Shown one piece after another: positions 51,921 through 58,891 of a stretch of 58,891 bases of DNA. The stretch is taken from NCBI RefSeq assembly GCF_016031655.1, contig NZ_JACCHQ010000037.1, positions 1 through 58,891 on the forward strand, written 5' to 3'. This DNA comes from Bradyrhizobium glycinis. Its GTDB lineage: Bacteria; Pseudomonadota; Alphaproteobacteria; Rhizobiales; Xanthobacteraceae. Position numbers and translations under genes: made by a program. The notes under the pieces are model-generated. The model was not told the DNA's origin and did not search any database. It was given only the letters and a program-made list of their open reading frames with translations. How positions within the stretch are numbered: position 1 is the stretch's first letter; every line of letters starts with the position of its first letter.

Positions 51921-52920
51921 TCTCAAGGGCATCGCCAAGGTCAAGGCGAAGGGTCACACCTATTGGTATGCCTGGCGAGGTGGCCCCCGGCTAGTTGGCC
52001 AGCCTGGCTCGCCCGAGTTCATCGCTTCCTACAATGCAGCGATCGAAGAACGACGCACGCCGGACAAGAACCGGTTTAGATTCTTGGTCGCGAGCTACAA
52101 GGCGAGCGCCGACTACAAGAGGCTTGCGCAGTCGACCCGTGATCAGTGGGGAAAGTGGCTCGATCGCATCGCGGACTATTTCGGTGAGCTGCGCGTCGCG
52201 CAATTTGATCGGCCGGAAAAAATCCGACCCATCATTCGTCGCTGGCGCAATCAATGGGCGGAGAAGCCGCGCACCGCGGATTATGCGATGCAGGTGCTTT
52301 CGCGCGTTATGGCCTATGCCGTCGAGCAAGGAAGCGTCGCCGGCAATCCTTGCGAAGGCATCAAGCGTCTATATGAGAACGACCGGTCCGAGATCATCTG
52401 GACCGATCAGGACATCACGCGCATCAAGGCAACGTGCTCTGTCGAGATAGCGCATGCTATCGACTTGGCGGGCCATACTGGGTTGCGTCTCGGTGACCTG
52501 GTGCGTGTGTCCTGGTCGCACGTCGGTGAGCACGCAATGATCATCAAGACGGGCAAGAGCAAGCAGCGGCGCGAAGCTATGATTCCAATCACCAGCGCGC
52601 TGCGTGAAGTCCTCGCTCGCATTCCGAAGCGAGCAACCACGATCTTGACGAACAGCCGGCGGCGCCCGTGGACGGCCGACGGCTTTGGATCATCGTTCAA
52701 CAAAGCAAAAATCGACGCCGCGATGGTCGAGATGGATCTGCATTTCAACGATCTGCGCGGCACGGCAGCGACGAAGTTTTACCTAGCCGGCTTCACCGAG
52801 CGCGAGATCGCGGAAACGTTGGCTTGGGAAGAAGAGTCCGTCAAAAAGATCATCCGTCGCTACGTCGGCCGACAGGCCGCGATCAAGGCGATGGTCAGGA
52901 AAATGGAGGTGAGAGAGTGA
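51907..52920 (+). CDS. int: Tyrosine-type site-specific integrase
   Basis: 337 residues. The catalytic domain has R194 in TGLRLGDLVRVSW, a beta-2/3 region with K (KTGKSKQRRE), R284 in HFNDLRGTAATKF and Y319 in IIRRYVGRQ. The residue that is usually His in H-x-x-R is Asn281, and the second His box reads LAWEEE, as in other rhizobial members. It would integrate and excise the element at the adjacent tRNA-Gly gene; the stop lies 54 bases from the tRNA 3' end. The start overlaps the preceding small gene by 14 bases. Confidence 0.92.
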   Translation: MVKVDLKGIAKVKAKGHTYWYAWRGGPRLVGQPGSPEFIASYNAAIEERRTPDKNRFRFLVASYKASADYKRLAQSTRDQWGKWLDRIADYFGELRVAQFDRPEKIRPIIRRWRNQWAEKPRTADYAMQVLSRVMAYAVEQGSVAGNPCEGIKRLYENDRSEIIWTDQDITRIKATCSVEIAHAIDLAGHTGLRLGDLVRVSWSHVGEHAMIIKTGKSKQRREAMIPITSALREVLARIPKRATTILTNSRRRPWTADGFGSSFNKAKIDAAMVEMDLHFNDLRGTAATKFYLAGFTEREIAETLAWEEESVKKIIRRYVGRQAAIKAMVRKMEVRE

Positions 52921-52973
52921 ACAAACTCGGCAAAACTGGATGCAAAACCGTCCGGCCAAATTCAGCTAAGTGC

Positions 52974-53047
52974 TGGAGCGGGCGAAGGGAATCGAACCCT
53001 CGTATGCAGCTTGGGAAGCTGCCGTTCTACCATTGAACTACACCCGG
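52974..53047 (-). tRNA. tRNA-Gly, anticodon CCC, probable attachment site
   Basis: Read on the minus strand it gives the D arm GTAGTTCAATGGTAGAAC, anticodon stem GCAGC/GCTGC around loop TTCCCAA (anticodon CCC), the T loop TTCGATT, and the 3' end CGCCCGCTCCA with CCA encoded. The acceptor stem is imperfect: the first base read here is C, which faces C72 (the family usually has G1-C72), and T6 faces G67. The 3' end points to the integrase, the normal layout for a tRNA attachment site. The mismatch may be a sign of recombination or a base error. Confidence 0.85.
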
Positions 53048-53216
53048 GACAGATCGTGACATCTAAATTAGGCTATCGCTTTGCTCATCAAGCGTTATCT
53101 GCTTGTTGACCGACCAACCGGCATATGTGCTCGCCACTGCGCCAGTTTGGAAGACGGCAGAAGCCGACGAAAGAAAATAATAGTCACAGAGATAAACATC
53201 GCCCTTCAAATGTGCT

Positions 53217-53612
53217 ACCTGCTGAGATGTTCGGCCCCGTCGTATCGGAGGAGCGCTGGCGTAAACTGCGGGTCCATCAGAATGACATCGGCGGGTATCT
53301 CATTGAGGATGCGCAGGCCAGTGTCGATGGCATGGACGACATCGTCAAGCCGCTGACCATGAAACACTGCGTTGGCGCCGACTTCCCAAACGACGAGTGC
53401 CGGACCCTCGTCAATGACGTCACCTTGGAAGCGCGATAATTCCTCGGGCGCCTCCTGGCCGTCGATTCCGCGCTTAAGTACGTGGATCGTGTGAGACGAT
53501 ATTGGTCGCGTAGCGCGCGCTCCAACCTCTTCGGATAGGGAAGAATCGCTCCAGCGCCTGCCGTAGATGAGGAGCCAATCGCGACTACCTTCAGCTTTCC
53601 CGACCGCCGCAA
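53217..53612 (-). pseudogene. Truncated and frameshifted SGNH/GDSL hydrolase
   Basis: The start LKVVAIGSSSTAGAGAILPY, with PKRLERALRDQY after it, is SGNH block I (G-S-S). After one frame switch near 53510, GIDGQEAPEELSRFQGDVID, VVWEVGANAVFHGQRLDDVV (block III GxN) and ADVILMDPQFTPALL follow, ending with a stop at 53217. The C-terminal block with Asp-x-x-His is missing. So it is a remnant of an acetyl- or lipid-type esterase next to the attachment site. Confidence 0.7.
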
Positions 53613-54199
53613 TTGATCGTCGGAGTGCCGCAGCGGATATTCAATCGGACAAATTCGTTCGGAATATCAAATGAGACCATTGAACTACCCCGTTCGTGCA
53701 AAGCGAAATCGGTAAAAGCCATAGGGCTGGAAAATCGAAGTACCGTGCCAGATGGTACCCGTCAGGTGCGTCGCGCAAGGGATTCACTTAGGAGCGAATT
53801 CAATCAAGGGACGTTTGCGACTTGGCGTAGATTGAGCCTAGCGGGGACGCAGACCTGCATGTGGCCCGTGGCGCTCATAGCGTCTAGATTCCTAAAGATC
53901 GTCTTCTAGGCACTCTTCTGCAGCCTCTTGTCAGTGGGAGGCCGCCGTATCATCGCCAATACAAACGCATTTGGAGAGCGTGACTTCAACAGCAAGACGC
54001 GCAGTCAGTCATTGGCCGTTGGTCGGACAGAGTTAGCGCGTTCCTCGTCGCGCCGAATGTGGGCCAGTTCACACAACTGCAGGCAGAATCGCGGTTACTG
54101 TGCTTTCGGATAGAAGCCTGTCATCAGCGCTTCATCGGGATCGTGAAAATGGCAGCATACAGTCGCGGGCCGATTGCCCTGAACTCAAGGGAGATGAAC
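53613..54199. other. Gap without a supported gene
   Basis: About 590 bases. Open frames are short and motif-poor. It probably contains the promoter of the nuclease gene at its right end and decayed sequence elsewhere. Confidence 0.4.
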
Positions 54200-55147
54200 A
54201 TGCGCCGTGCTGTCCAGGTCCCGGCACTCGCACTCGTCTTGGCATTGGTTGCCACGGAGGCATCCGCATGGTGGGACGCCGGCCACATGCAAATCGCCTA
54301 CGTTGCGTACAAGAAGCTCGACGGTCCGGTGAAGGACAAGGTCGACGCGCTTCTCAAGCTTAACACGGATTATGCGAAGTGGACCGCAGGTGCGCCTGAC
54401 GAGCGTACGGCAAAGCTCTACGCTTTCGTGCACGCGGCGACCTGGGCGGATGATATCAAAACCAAGGAGTATAACTATACGCGAGACAAGGTCGACAGCC
54501 CGACCGCAGGACAAAACATCGGCTACGCCGATCATAACCAGCATGCCTATTGGCATTACAAGGACGTAAATTACTCGCCGGATGGCACACCGCTTCCACC
54601 CCCTGATCCCGTTGACCTCGTTACTCAGCTCAAGCTGATGATCGAGGCCCTTCCGGTGTCATCCGGTGCGAGCGACGACGTCCGTTCGTACGACCTCGTC
54701 TGGACTTTGCATTTGGTGGGGGATGCGCACCAGCCGCTTCATGCGATTGGTCGCTACACGCGCCAAATCCCGAACGGAGATGCAGGCGGCAACGCGGAGC
54801 AAGTGATTCCAGCGAACGGCAACATCATGGCGCTTCACGCCTACTGGGACAGTCTTTTCGGCGGGTACGTCTCTCCTTTCGGCGCCGCTTTCGACGCCGA
54901 CGACAGGAACGGCCTCGCGAATATTGCGGTCAACGAGGCTTCCGCGCAAGTCTCCGACCCTCAAGCATGGATCGACGAGAGCGCGGAACTCGCCAAGCAA
55001 TACGCTTATGCCGCCCCGGTGGGGCTGGGGCCCGACCCGGTGCTCCTCACGCGTGAATATGAGACAAACGCCCGCAACATCGCACGAAGCCAGGCGGCAC
55101 TCGGAGCCGCGCGGCTGGCCCGTCTCCTCAACGCTGCCCTGAGGTAG
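54200..55147 (+). CDS. Secreted S1/P1-type nuclease
   Basis: About 315 residues. A signal peptide (RAVQVPALALVLALVATEAS) is cleaved at ASA, so the mature protein starts with WW; S1/P1 nucleases use their N-terminal tryptophan as a zinc ligand. Further ligands are in WDAGHMQIAYVAY, HAATWADDIKT, HQHAYWHYKDV-type segment (ADHNQHAYWHY), LVGDAHQPLHAI and ALHAYWDSLF. It cleaves single-stranded DNA and RNA in the periplasm or outside. I choose the second ATG (54200) because AAGGGAG is 6 bases before it. It looks intact and is flanked by decayed genes. Confidence 0.88.
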   Translation: MRRAVQVPALALVLALVATEASAWWDAGHMQIAYVAYKKLDGPVKDKVDALLKLNTDYAKWTAGAPDERTAKLYAFVHAATWADDIKTKEYNYTRDKVDSPTAGQNIGYADHNQHAYWHYKDVNYSPDGTPLPPPDPVDLVTQLKLMIEALPVSSGASDDVRSYDLVWTLHLVGDAHQPLHAIGRYTRQIPNGDAGGNAEQVIPANGNIMALHAYWDSLFGGYVSPFGAAFDADDRNGLANIAVNEASAQVSDPQAWIDESAELAKQYAYAAPVGLGPDPVLLTREYETNARNIARSQAALGAARLARLLNAALR

Positions 55148-55707
55148 TGCACTGTCTAACCGGCCGCGCGGCAGACCGTCGCGATATCCGTTCGACGCGG
55201 TGGCCGCTTTGTAGCAGGCGCAGCAGGCGCTGAAGCTCGGTCCCATGTATCCAATTCTGTATCTCTATTTTCTTGGCGCTTCACAGTGTCTTGCCGGCCA
55301 TGATACGGCTGTTCAGCCTCTCCGACGTTCTGCCACGCGGGACCCGACTTCCACCCCACTCACGGTTTACTGGCTGGAGCTTACGCCAGATTGGATCGGC
55401 TACAGGAAGGCGCGCGACGCCTTGAATGAGATGCGCCGATTGAACCGGAACGTGACGCTCAACTCGCTAGCAATGCTCTTCCGTTTGCTGACAAAGACAT
55501 GGAAGTCTCGTTCGTACGCGCGATGGAGAAAGCGGGACTTCAGTAGCGCCCCCCGGGAAGCAACCCTTACGATCGCTTTTCCGGATGCCCGATACCCCGC
55601 GATTTACGAATTGATCTTTGGGCCACCCGAGACGGTTTGAAAGCTGATCGCGCTGAGACGTACAAGGCGCCAGTGTCTACTTCGCGGTCTGTCCGAGGTA
55701 GCGGAAG
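55148..55707. other. Gap with unrecognised open frame
   Basis: A plus-strand frame at 55245-55640 (text such as YRKARDALNEMRRLNRNVTL) is open, but I see no motif, and another frame across the same bases also reads smoothly for a short distance, so it is likely decayed sequence. Confidence 0.35.
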
Positions 55708-56010
55708 CTAATTAAAGAAAGCTATTTTTTGCGCGAGCATGATCGCCCTCCAAGCCACCCACCGGTAGGAAGCACCATCCTTTCCCGAGTCGCCCGTATT
55801 CGTCGATCTCGTTGACGTTGCCGAAGGCCCCCCGCCGGATGCGGTACCGCTTTCCGGTATCGCACCCCACGACGTTGAGATACCCCCCTTCTTCTCGAAC
55901 TCGACCCTTGGCTGAGGCGAAAGCCAAGAACGCAGCAGTCGCAGCGCTCGAGCCTCAACCGTTTTCTCGTCGTTTGCTGCTTGATACAGCTTACCAACAG
56001 CCATGCTCCG
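55708..56010 (-). pseudogene. Frameshifted small rhizobial hypothetical
   Basis: Across two frame switches, minus-strand text reads KTVEARALRLLRSWLSPQ, then GGYLNVVGCDTGKRYRIRRG with GNVNEIDEYGRLGKGWCFLP, then IMLAQKIAFFN. The pattern TGKRYRIR ... WCFLP..GGL ... MLAQKI is common in small rhizobial proteins of unknown role. Two indels break it here. Confidence 0.6.
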
Positions 56011-56056
56011 AGTGGGTCCACCGGCCGATGCGACTAGACATTCTCTTCACTGGTGC

Positions 56057-56277
56057 TCACCCACCCACGAGCCGCGGGAAGAACAATGTCTCTTCAGCGG
56101 CCGGATCGAACCCGGTGATTCTGGTTACCTCACCAGGACCCTTACGTACCGCCGCGGTATATCCTTTGCTGGTAAATTGCAGAAAAAGCCGCTCCGCCTC
56201 TACCAATGCTTCTGCATTGGAGCTGTCGAAGAAGTGCGGCTGTCGCCGCTGTGATCCATCACGATTTGCACTGCCAT
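56057..56277 (-). pseudogene. Frameshifted small rhizobial hypothetical
   Basis: The ATG at 56277 gives MAVQIVMDHSGDSR, and one frame over HFFDSSNAEALVEAERLFLQ, FTSKGYTAAVRKGPGEVTRI and FDPAAEETLFFPRLVGG continue to a stop at 56057. One C is missing near 56238 (CGCACTTC instead of CGCCACTTC). The repaired protein would be about 73 residues. Function unknown. Confidence 0.7.
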
Positions 56278-56465
56278 GCTGAGACTCCCGATTGCACTTC
56301 ACAAGCAATGTGGAGGCCGAGCCCTCGTTCCTAACTGAACCAATCGCCCCGAGACAGCTTCTATCTCTGCACATCCGGGCATCGGACCTTGCAGTGGCTT
56401 TGTCTGACATCGCTGAGGATCGCCTCAGCCTATGTCTCTACAGTTTTCGGAGATCGCATTCGGGG

Positions 56466-56771
56466 CTAATGGACGTCTCGGTCCAACTCGCGCAACAGCC
56501 GATGAAGGAAGTCGCTGGCGTGGTTATATTGTGCGACCCCGCCCAGTATCTGGTGAGCGAGCGGTGACACTATGTTACCAACGGCTTCAGGCCCAACCAG
56601 CTCGGTCCGTGATGACCACAACTCCAACAGACCGTCGGGAATGTGTTCGCTCGATCCAAATAGCTTGAGGAGCAGGTCTTCGGCGACATCGTTATGATCA
56701 TGGTGGGCTTTGGCCGCGTAAAAGGCGAACAACCCACGAAAGGCGTCACGGGAAACGGAAGGCTTTGCCAT
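56466..56771 (-). CDS. Small hypothetical protein
   Basis: About 101 residues from ATG 56771, preceded by AGGGGA. It is helical (DAFRGLFAFYAAKAHHDHND, DLLLKLFGSSEHIPDGLLEL, SPLAHQILGGVAQYNHASDF). No family known. It looks intact and is isolated between decayed genes. Confidence 0.55.
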   Translation of the reverse strand: MAKPSVSRDAFRGLFAFYAAKAHHDHNDVAEDLLLKLFGSSEHIPDGLLELWSSRTELVGPEAVGNIVSPLAHQILGGVAQYNHASDFLHRLLRELDRDVH

Positions 56772-57690
56772 CGCAATGTCCCCTAAAGAATCCTTCAAAT
56801 AAATTTCCGAAATCTGGAGCTGAACGGACGCTATCCGCTCGAAATCCTCACACAAAGAAGATTTTACAGAAAACCGGGGAAAAGCGGCAACTAATTAATC
56901 CATGTTAGAAGTGGCTCACTGCCGTGCCTTTTGACGTAGCGCAAGACGGCTTTGTTCATTTTTCGTAAAATTAGCATGTAGCCGAACAACCTGCCGCTCG
57001 GGCTGCCGAGATTATCGGCCCGGGTCCCAGGGCAAACCGGGTCCGCTCTTCAAAGTCTCCAACAAGTGAGAGAGCCTAGCTGCGCGCGAGGCCGGTCGCC
57101 ATCTCCGGCATGGAACAGCCGACATAGTCATGGTTGGCGCGATCGACTGAGCGGTCGACGAGCGCCGCAATGTGCGTCGAGCGCAAGAAGCGATGCTGCC
57201 GGAGGATCAACACGTCACCCTCCGTGATAAGGTGAGCGGTTCTAACGCGCCGCGGAAGCGCGGCCGGCGCTTCGCGGCGGACGCTGGCGCTGTATTAATA
57301 AGCAGAATGTAGCAGATCCGACTTCGCCCGCAGACGGTCGATACCGTGCGTTCAACGAAAAAGTGAAACATCGCCACTATGGCACATGCCATTCTCGCAC
57401 CGGCACATAACGGAACTCGCATTGAAACGCGCATCGGTGAACGGTGCAGGCGAGCGACGCCGCACGCGCTATCTACGCTTTCGAAAGGAGGTAGTGCACA
57501 GGGAGCTAGATGGAAAGATCGCCCGAGTTAAAGAGCTCATCGCCAACGCGAGGAATTGGATGTTCAACTCGGCGAGCTTCTAGGCGGTGCAGTTCGCGAG
57601 CGCCGTATCCCCAAATGCTCAATATGTAATGAGCCCGGACAGCGCGCGAGCACGTGTCCTTCAAGAGCAAGCGACGCCCCGAACTAAAAA
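56772..57690. other. Gap of about 900 bases without a supported gene
   Basis: Short frames only. Near 57060-57270 a minus-strand stretch reads LITEGDVLILRQHRFLRSTH, then NHDYVGCSMPEMATGLARS, and might be the tail of a small gene, but I see no start. The rest shows no motif. Confidence 0.35.
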
Positions 57691-57691
57691 C

Positions 57692-57715
57692 AAGCCCGCT
57701 TCGGCGGGCTTCTTC
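57692..57715. terminator. Intrinsic terminator hairpin
   Basis: AAGCCCGC-TTCG-GCGGGCTT is a perfect 8-bp stem with a stable TTCG loop, flanked by AAAAAC on the left and TCTTCTTG on the right, so it can terminate in both directions. It lies just beyond the stop of the leftward integrase remnant at 57778. Confidence 0.8.
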
Positions 57716-57777
57716 TTGTGCTCTATGAGCGCCAATCATCACCGCCCACGTCTGGCGGCAGCGCAGATTCTGGGTCA

Positions 57778-58590
57778 CTAACTAACCGCTACTTTTTTCA
57801 AGTGAGCCTCTAGCTTCTGCAGTGCCGCTCGCTTATCAGGTAGATAGTCGTACCTATCGTATATTTCATCGAGGTCTGTTTTGCCGCCGCCCGTCACGTG
57901 GATTGAGCATGATCTCGGCCATGTCGCGCGAGATCCCTAGTCGGGAGAGCGTGGACTGGAACGTACGTCGGAGGTCCCTCACCTGCCATCCAGTCACGCC
58001 TGATCGCTTGTCGGGCCCCACTTTCAGCTTTCGCCACAGCCGTCGTTCAAGTGCGTACCCTTGATGTGAGCGGGGAAGTAGTAGTTGGTGTCTCGCCAAT
58101 TGTCGCCCATCTTCTCTTGCCGATCGAGGATCGCACGAGCCATGGAAGGATCGGAATGGCGTGAGCGCGTCCGTTCTTCGTGAATTCACCCGGGGTCGTG
58201 AGTACACAACGCTCGCCATGCGCGTTGGAGCCGGCCGATCTCTCCGTTCCGGCATCCCCACAAGATGATGAGCCGAATCAATCGCCGAAGAACCCCTCAC
58301 ACGCGTGCCTGATTTTTCGGAGTTCGTCGTCGTTCGGGATAAGCCGCATTTTTTTATCTTCACGTGGATCCAGATAACCCTCAGGCGGACTGCGCTTGAT
58401 GTAGCAGTGCGGAGGTTTCGTGCACCACCGAAGCATTGTGCGGAGTGCGCCGAAGGCGTGAAGCTGCTCACTGGGCACATCCGCGAGCTGCCGAGCTCAC
58501 GCTCAATTGCTCCATCGTCGAGGTCAGCGAGCGTGCAGCTAAAGTTCAACCGGTTGAGGAGACGAACGCGTCTCAGATTTCGTGCGCTCG
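57778..58590 (-). pseudogene. Second tyrosine integrase, frameshifted and truncated by an IS
   Basis: Minus-strand pieces in different frames match one integrase: HAFGALRTMLRWCTKPPHCY, DDELRKIRHACEGFFGD, then DGRQLARHQ-type text, KLKVGPDKRSGVTGWQVRDL with RRTFQSTLSRLGISRDMAEI, and finally HVTGGGKTDLDEIYDRYDYL, PDKRAALQKLEAHLKK and a stop at 57778. The RDLRRTF box and the final tyrosine region are visible. Its N-terminus is missing next to the IS3 end at 58594. It belongs to a different subfamily from the integrase at 51907. Confidence 0.75.
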
Positions 58591-58593
58591 TAG

Positions 58594-58891
58594 TGACCTT
58601 GCCCCCAAGTTTTATCCAGTTCTGAGTTCGCCCCGGTCGTTGGATTTGCCCGGTTGGGCGGTGGGAGCGACGGGAGCTGGCGCGGAGCCTTCGGCATAGC
58701 GCAGCGCCAGATCCCGGCGCGGGTGGCAGGTGAAGGCGAACTCGGACGGCGTCTTCCATCCGAGCTGCGAGTGTGGTCGAGCGTCGTTGTAATCGGCGCG
58801 CCAGCATCCGAGCGCGACGCGGGCCTGGGCCAGCGACGTGAACAGCGTCTCGTTCAGCAATTCATCCCGGAGCCGACCGTTGAAGCTTTCG
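58594..58891 (-). mobile_element. IS3-family insertion sequence, left part only
   Basis: The element's end is placed at 58594, where TGACCTTGCCCCCAAGTTT begins; a TG start with this GC-rich motif is usual for IS3-type ends. The transposase OrfB frame occupies the rest and runs off the window. It abuts the truncated integrase remnant, so its insertion probably removed the integrase N-terminus. Confidence 0.75.
58612..58891 (-). CDS. IS3-family transposase OrfB, C-terminal part
   Basis: The visible 92 residues begin with ESFNGRLRDELLNETLFTSL, where the first glutamate is the last acidic residue of the DDE catalytic triad, followed by ARVALGCWRADYNDARPHSQ-LGWKTPSEFA, the usual end of the integrase-core domain. 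The rest of OrfB and OrfA lie beyond the right edge. It carries out cut-and-paste or copy-out transposition of the element. Confidence 0.9.
   Translation of the reverse strand, partial: ESFNGRLRDELLNETLFTSLAQARVALGCWRADYNDARPHSQLGWKTPSEFAFTCHPRRDLALRYAEGSAPAPVAPTAQPGKSNDRGELRTG

Noticed and set aside
57866..58807. Minus-strand open frame of 313 codons spanning the integrase remnant and the IS end
   Set aside because: It crosses the IS boundary and mixes the frames of two unrelated genes; only parts match integrase text.

Overview
The base composition, codon use and gene families point to a rhizobial alphaproteobacterium, most likely a Bradyrhizobium or close relative. This is inferred from recognisable rhizobial family variants, not from a marker gene. 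The window looks like accessory DNA: it is cut at the left by an IS66-family element and at the right by an IS3-family element, holds a cryptic prophage beside a tRNA-Gly gene, and carries many genes broken by single-base frameshifts.

Region 1 (1-5.6 kb) has an IS66 end, a gene-poor stretch, a HAD hydrolase plus 3-hydroxyisobutyrate-dehydrogenase-like pair, then two decayed genes (a TIM-barrel fragment and a GH88-type glycuronyl hydrolase) and a LacI-family regulator. Region 2 (5.7-11.3 kb) has a large CehA/McbA-type PHP metallohydrolase and an MFS transporter, divergent from an enoyl-CoA hydratase, with two perfect LacI-type palindromes in the gap. Region 3 (11.3-18.6 kb) is a branched-chain/urea/amide-type ABC transporter operon (permease, binding protein, permease, two ATPases) followed by an amidohydrolase and a second binding-protein copy killed by one missing base.

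Region 4 (19-25.7 kb) has a broken PAS-HTH regulator and an apparent leftward operon: Tm-1-like/UPF0261 protein, PEP-hydrolase-like TIM barrel, FAD oxidoreductase and a frameshifted pyruvate kinase. Region 5 (26.3-35.8 kb) has a tightly overlapping leftward operon: sugar-type ABC transporter (binding protein, two permeases, ATPase), ribokinase-type kinase, SDR dehydrogenase, HAD-IIA phosphatase, and last a regulator fusing a PEP-hydrolase-like barrel to a degenerate AAA+ domain and a Fis-type HTH. A stand-alone divergent barrel gene faces it. Regions 4 and 5 share a tandem TTGGGTA-N3-TTGGGTA element upstream of three transcription units, with weaker versions upstream of the region 3 operon and of the damaged binding protein. 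I read regions 3-5 as parts of one regulon for uptake and breakdown of an unknown, probably sugar-derived or amide-bearing, compound.

Region 6 (36.3-52.9 kb) is a reduced prophage or satellite: a primase-like C-terminal domain protein, small overlapping ORFs, a terminase-small-like protein, HK97-type prohead protease, tail-collar protein, a truncated ParA-like ATPase, small leftward genes with paired operators, a two-gene module (353-residue protein plus membrane protein) that is a candidate defence or exclusion cassette, and a tyrosine integrase pointing at tRNA-Gly(CCC). I see no portal, major capsid or large terminase.

Region 7 (53-58.9 kb) is decayed chromosomal or island DNA with one clearly intact gene, an S1/P1-type secreted nuclease. 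The rest is remnants (SGNH hydrolase, small rhizobial hypotheticals, a second integrase) and the IS3 end. Single-base breaks are frequent enough that sequencing error should be excluded before each is taken as biological.
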